A stretch of DNA of 16,807 nucleotides, from assembly GCA_934177545.1 (NCBI GenBank), contig CAKPPI010000017.1, forward strand, positions 1 through 16,807, given 5' to 3'. This DNA comes from an uncultured Bacilli bacterium. GTDB taxonomy: Bacteria > Bacillota_I > Bacilli_A > RF39 > UBA660. Made by a program: the position numbers and the translations under genes. Below, one piece after another: positions 13,378 through 16,807 of the stretch. Each line of letters opens with the position of its first letter. Positions within the stretch are counted from its first letter, which is position 1. Below the pieces are notes generated by a model. That model was not told the DNA's origin and did no database searches. It saw only the letters and a list, made by a program, of their open reading frames with translations.

Positions 13378-14121
13378 ATGAAAAAAGCGAATAGGCTTAG
13401 CTTATCACTTGGATTCTTAGGAGTTTCAATGATAGGAGCCGCCATATTTTTACAGTATAGGTCTTTTCAAATAGAAAAGGAAAATAGTGTAATTTATGAA
13501 AAAGTTACTATGAAGGATTTATCTTCTGGTACAGTAGAAAAAGTAAGTCAAAAAGAAAATGAAAATAATAATGATATAGTAGAAGAGAAAGTTGAAAATC
13601 CTTTGACAGATGATAATACTCCTACTGAAGAGGTAGAAGTTCAAGATGAAGTTAAAGAGATAACTACTTATCAAGATGTCTCAACTACACCAGTTGATCC
13701 AATCGTTTATGATGGAATGACTCTAAATCAGTTAGCAGAAAAATTAAATAGAAGTTTAAAGTCAACGATAGCTGGAAAAGGTTACTTAATTGCTAGTTAT
13801 TCTCTACAATTAGGTGTTGATCCTTATTTAGCTACTGCTATTATTTTACATGAAACTGGATGTAATAGTGGAATGTGTAGTAATCTAGTTCGTAGTTGTA
13901 ACAATGTAGGTGGACAAAAAGGTGGACCATCTTGTGGAGGAGGAAGCTATAAAGCATATCCTACTTTAGATGAAGGTATTATGGGTTATATTGATAATCT
14001 ATATAAAAACTATGTATCTAAAGGTTTAACTACAGCAAATGCTATGGGACCTAAATATGCAGCTAGTACCACTTGGGCTAGCCAAGTAAATAATTATATC
14101 GCGTTAGTAAAAAGTAAATAA
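13378..14121 (+). CDS. Membrane-anchored glucosaminidase/lysozyme-like hydrolase
   Basis: This encodes 247 residues from ATG 13378, placed four bases after a strong AAGGAGG (13367-13373); the upstream in-frame ATG 13354 precedes the predicted transcription start and has no ribosome site. Residues 8-26 form one membrane segment ('LGFLGVSMIGAAIFL'). A Glu/Val/Asn/Thr-rich linker runs to about residue 115. The C-terminal domain resembles GH73-type or lysozyme-like peptidoglycan hydrolases: 'LATAIILHETGC' with likely catalytic Glu159, 'CNNVGGQKGGPSC', 'YKAYPTLDEGIMGYIDNLYKNY', 'GLTTANAMGPKYA' and 'TWASQVNNYI'. Cysteines in 'GCNSGMC', 'RSCNN' and 'PSCGG' may form disulfides outside the cell. Its build (anchor, acidic linker, wall-acting domain) matches the 3D-domain protein at 8562. 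It probably cuts glycan strands. It is a single-gene unit. Confidence 0.88.
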   Translation: MKKANRLSLSLGFLGVSMIGAAIFLQYRSFQIEKENSVIYEKVTMKDLSSGTVEKVSQKENENNNDIVEEKVENPLTDDNTPTEEVEVQDEVKEITTYQDVSTTPVDPIVYDGMTLNQLAEKLNRSLKSTIAGKGYLIASYSLQLGVDPYLATAIILHETGCNSGMCSNLVRSCNNVGGQKGGPSCGGGSYKAYPTLDEGIMGYIDNLYKNYVSKGLTTANAMGPKYAASTTWASQVNNYIALVKSK

Positions 14122-14132
14122 GAATATAAGTA

Positions 14133-14162
14133 ACAGGTAAGTTAACTCTTATCTGTTTTTTT
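14133..14162 (+). terminator. Terminator after the glucosaminidase-like gene
   Basis: ACAGGTAAG (14133-14141) pairs with CTTATCTGT (14148-14156), 9 bp with one G-U pair and a 6-base loop. It is followed by a run of seven T (14156-14162). Confidence 0.88.
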
Positions 14163-14233
14163 GTCTAATTTTAGATAGTTTTTCTTTAGATACTACTTTC
14201 TAATATAACATACCATTTATTAGGAGGGTATCT

Positions 14234-16807
14234 ATGGAAAAGATTAGAATTGATGGATTAAGTAAGGAAGAAGTAACTAGATCAAGAGAAAAATATGGTA
14301 ATAATGCTTTAGAGACTATTCATAGAGATACCTTTTTTAAACAATTACTTAGAAGTTTAGGTGACCCTATAATTCGTATTCTATTAATTGCTCTTGGAAT
14401 AAAAACTATATTTTTAATTAAAGACTTTGACTGGTATGAAACAGTTGGTATAGCAATAGCTATCTTTCTAGCCTCATTTATTTCTACTTTATCAGAATAT
14501 GGTAGTGAGAAAGCTTTTGATAAGTTACAACAAGAAGCCTCTAAGACTAAAGCTAAGGTCAAGAGATTTGAAGGTATTATTAGTATTCCTATCGAAGAGA
14601 TAGTAGTAGGGGATATTATTCTTTTAGAGTACGGTGAGAAAATACCAGCTGATGGCATCTTACTAGAAGGTAATTTAACAATTGATGAGTCATCAATTAC
14701 AGGGGAAAGTAAAGAAATATATAAATATCCTTTTAGAAAAGGACTTAATCCTAAAGAGACAAATGAACTATTTAGAGGTAGTGTTATTTATCAAGGTACT
14801 GGTAAGATGCTAGTAACTAAAGTAGGTGTTAACACTTTCTATGGAAAAATAGCTAAGGAGTTACAAGATGTGCAACCAGAAAGTCCACTTAAGTCTAGAT
14901 TAAGACATTTAGCAACTATAATTAGTAGAATTGGTTATTGTTCAGCTTTCTTTGTTGCTTTGTCATATCTATTCTTTTCCTTAGTTATTAATAATCAGTT
15001 TGATATAAATAAAATAATTACCTATTGTAGTGATTTGTCTTTATTATTTGCTCATCTTTTATATGCTTTAACTCTAGCAGTAACGATGATAGTAGTATCA
15101 GTCCCAGAAGGATTACCAATGATGATAACTCTAGTTTTATCTAGTAATATGAAAAGGATGCTTAAAGATAATATTTTAGTTAGAAAGTTAGTAGGAATAG
15201 AAACATCTGGTAGTTTAAATATATTATTTACGGATAAGACAGGTACGCTTACTAAAGGTGAACTTGAAGTAATAGGGATGATTTTAGGAGATGGGAAAGT
15301 AGTTAATAGTAATAAGGAACTGATTAGTCATAAAAAATACTTAAGATTATTAGATGAATCTTTAATTCAAAATAATAGTTGCAGCTATGATAAGGTAACA
15401 AAAAAATTTATTGGTGGTAATGCTACCGATCAGGCTTGTGTAAACTTTATTTCTAATAAGAAACCAGTTATATTACCAAAGATTAAAGAAAAACCATTTA
15501 ATAGTAAAGATAAATATTCCAAAGTAGTAGTTAATGATAATGGAAATATCACCTATATTAAAGGAAGTCCTGAGTTATTATTAAAGAAATGTAGTAAATA
15601 TTTATCAATTGATGGTAGAGAAACAAGATTTATATCTTCCACTCTTTTAAAAAAATTAGATGAGTATACTAAGTGTGGTATTAGAGTTATTTTAACTGGT
15701 TATAGTAAGAATGATAGTGATGAAATTGTTCTTTTGTCTTTACTACTTATTAAGGATGAATTAAGAAAAGAAAGTAAAGGAGCAGTTAGTATTGTTCAAA
15801 ATGCTGGTGTTCAAGTAGTAATGATTACTGGAGATAATAAAGAAACAGCTACTTCTATAGCAAGAGAAGTTGGTATTATAAAAACTAGTACCGATTTAGT
15901 ATTAACTAGTACTGATCTTGCTAATATGTCTGATAGTGAATTAAAGAAAAACTTAAGAAATTTAAGAGTAGTAGCAAGAGCCCTTCCTCAAGATAAGAGT
16001 AGGCTAGTAAGAATTTCTGAGGAAGAAGAATTAGTAGTAGGGATGACGGGCGATGGTGTGAATGATGCTCCGGCTTTAAAGAAAGCTGATGTAGGTTTTG
16101 CTATGAATAGCGGGACAGAAGTAGCCAAAGAAGCAAGTGATATTATCTTACTTGATAATAATTTTTATTCAATTACTAAGGCAATTCTTTATGGAAGAAC
16201 AATTTTTAAGAGTATTAGAAAGTTTATTATTTTTCAGTTAACTGTTAATTTCTGTGCTGTATTCTTATCAATTATTGGACCTTTTATTGGAGTAGCTACG
16301 CCGGTAACAGTTATTCAGATGCTATGGATTAATATGGTCATGGATACTTTAGCAGGGATTGCCTTTTCTTATGAAGCTCCTCTTCTTGAATATATGGAAG
16401 AAAAACCAAAAGATAGGTATGAACCTATTTTAAATAATTATATGATACATGAAATAGTATTTATTGGTGTTTATTCATCACTGCTTTGTATTTTCTTTTT
16501 AAAGAGCCCTTATATTCATTCATTCTTTAGAACTGATATAAATGATAAGTATTTTTTAACAGCTTTCTTTGGACTATTTATTTTTATAAGTATCTTTAAT
16601 AGTTTTAATGCTAGAACGTCAAGACTTAATATTTTTGCTAATCTATTTAAAAATAGAATGTTTATGATAGTTATATTATTCATTGTAATAGTTCAGTTTA
16701 TTCTTATTTATTATGGAGGTGAGTTATTTAGAACTGTAGGACTTAGTTTCAAGGAAATAGAAATTATGCTTTTTTGTGCTTTTTCGGTTATTCCTGTAGA
16801 GTTATTT
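14234..16807 (+). CDS. P-type Ca2+-transporting-type ATPase (partial, 3' end outside window)
   Basis: An integral membrane pump that exports or moves cations using ATP. There are 858 codons in frame to the last base, so the gene is nearly complete. Motifs in order: actuator-domain TGES (156-159), M4 'VPEGLP' (291-295 for PEGLP), phosphorylation site DKTGT (Asp334, 334-338) and nucleotide-binding KGSPE (443-447). 'MITGDNKETATSIA' follows, then hinge TGDGVNDAPAL (from 605). M6 reads 'NMVMDTLAG' (Asn700, Asp704), which with PEGLP matches plasma-membrane Ca2+-ATPase-type pumps, so Ca2+ is the likely ion. Hydrophobic segments flank these as expected for ten helices. The start has AGGAGGG (14222-14228) five bases upstream. 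TATAAC (14204-14209) is a possible -10 box without a clear -35. Codon use is like its neighbours. Confidence 0.95.
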   Translation, partial: MEKIRIDGLSKEEVTRSREKYGNNALETIHRDTFFKQLLRSLGDPIIRILLIALGIKTIFLIKDFDWYETVGIAIAIFLASFISTLSEYGSEKAFDKLQQEASKTKAKVKRFEGIISIPIEEIVVGDIILLEYGEKIPADGILLEGNLTIDESSITGESKEIYKYPFRKGLNPKETNELFRGSVIYQGTGKMLVTKVGVNTFYGKIAKELQDVQPESPLKSRLRHLATIISRIGYCSAFFVALSYLFFSLVINNQFDINKIITYCSDLSLLFAHLLYALTLAVTMIVVSVPEGLPMMITLVLSSNMKRMLKDNILVRKLVGIETSGSLNILFTDKTGTLTKGELEVIGMILGDGKVVNSNKELISHKKYLRLLDESLIQNNSCSYDKVTKKFIGGNATDQACVNFISNKKPVILPKIKEKPFNSKDKYSKVVVNDNGNITYIKGSPELLLKKCSKYLSIDGRETRFISSTLLKKLDEYTKCGIRVILTGYSKNDSDEIVLLSLLLIKDELRKESKGAVSIVQNAGVQVVMITGDNKETATSIAREVGIIKTSTDLVLTSTDLANMSDSELKKNLRNLRVVARALPQDKSRLVRISEEEELVVGMTGDGVNDAPALKKADVGFAMNSGTEVAKEASDIILLDNNFYSITKAILYGRTIFKSIRKFIIFQLTVNFCAVFLSIIGPFIGVATPVTVIQMLWINMVMDTLAGIAFSYEAPLLEYMEEKPKDRYEPILNNYMIHEIVFIGVYSSLLCIFFLKSPYIHSFFRTDINDKYFLTAFFGLFIFISIFNSFNARTSRLNIFANLFKNRMFMIVILFIVIVQFILIYYGGELFRTVGLSFKEIEIMLFCAFSVIPVELF

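Noticed and set aside
1..16807. Frequent ACTAGT hexamers
   Set aside because: They are mostly the Thr-Ser codon pair ACT-AGT and its relatives in a genome preferring these codons; spacing and placement are irregular.
1..16807. CRISPR arrays, tRNA or rRNA genes, prophage
   Set aside because: No regularly spaced repeats, no cloverleaf or rRNA-like stretch and no phage structural genes were seen in any gap.

Overview
The window is about 17 kb of very AT-rich DNA (my estimate is roughly 30% GC). It has purine-rich coding strands, strong Shine-Dalgarno sites, sigma-A type promoters and a T-box leader. Together these point to a Bacillota/Bacilli organism, plausibly one of the uncultured gut lineages close to the Mollicutes that still make a cell wall (RF39-like). 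That placement is inference. The organism is walled: a MurE-type ligase, a 3D/RlpA-like wall protein and a glucosaminidase-like hydrolase are all present. All ten gene ends visible are TAA or TAG and none is TGA. Tryptophan is TGG wherever checked.

Layout. (1) 1-529: the C-terminal end of a secreted or surface protein with a 'GLILADEVALAGG...RPVINLKAD' module, closed by a clear terminator. (2) 528-2223: a promoter and a lipoprotein with an HExxH metallopeptidase-like signature. (3) 2206-7031: a promoter overlapping the end of the lipoprotein gene, a T-box leader, ileS encoding a type-2 isoleucyl-tRNA synthetase, and a small one-ATPase-domain ClpA/ClpC-like AAA+ gene that is probably co-transcribed. 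(4) 7035-9290: a murE-type ligase and a membrane-anchored 3D-domain protein. Each has a candidate promoter that would give an extremely short leader. (5) 9243-10422: a palindromic intergenic element, an Rpn/PD-(D/E)XK transposase-like nuclease and the internally deleted remnant of a second copy. (6) 10442-12658: tex with its own promoter and terminator. (7) 12674-13349: an unrecognised 188-residue protein on the minus strand, convergent with tex and divergent from the next gene. (8) 13321-16807: a membrane-anchored glucosaminidase-like hydrolase with a near-perfect promoter and strong terminator, then a P-type Ca2+-type ATPase that runs off the window.

The most notable points are these. The ileS active-site signature reads G-L-H-H instead of H-x-G-H, which is the swapped form described for mupirocin hyper-resistant type-2 IleRS. 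A stand-alone ClpC D1-like ATPase sits directly behind ileS. A repeated promoter/leader arrangement lies in front of the two wall genes. The second Rpn copy decayed through a deletion at a 7-bp microhomology. A roughly 100-bp inverted-repeat element contains mutually exclusive hairpins. I see no CRISPR array, no prophage and no obvious multi-gene defence system.
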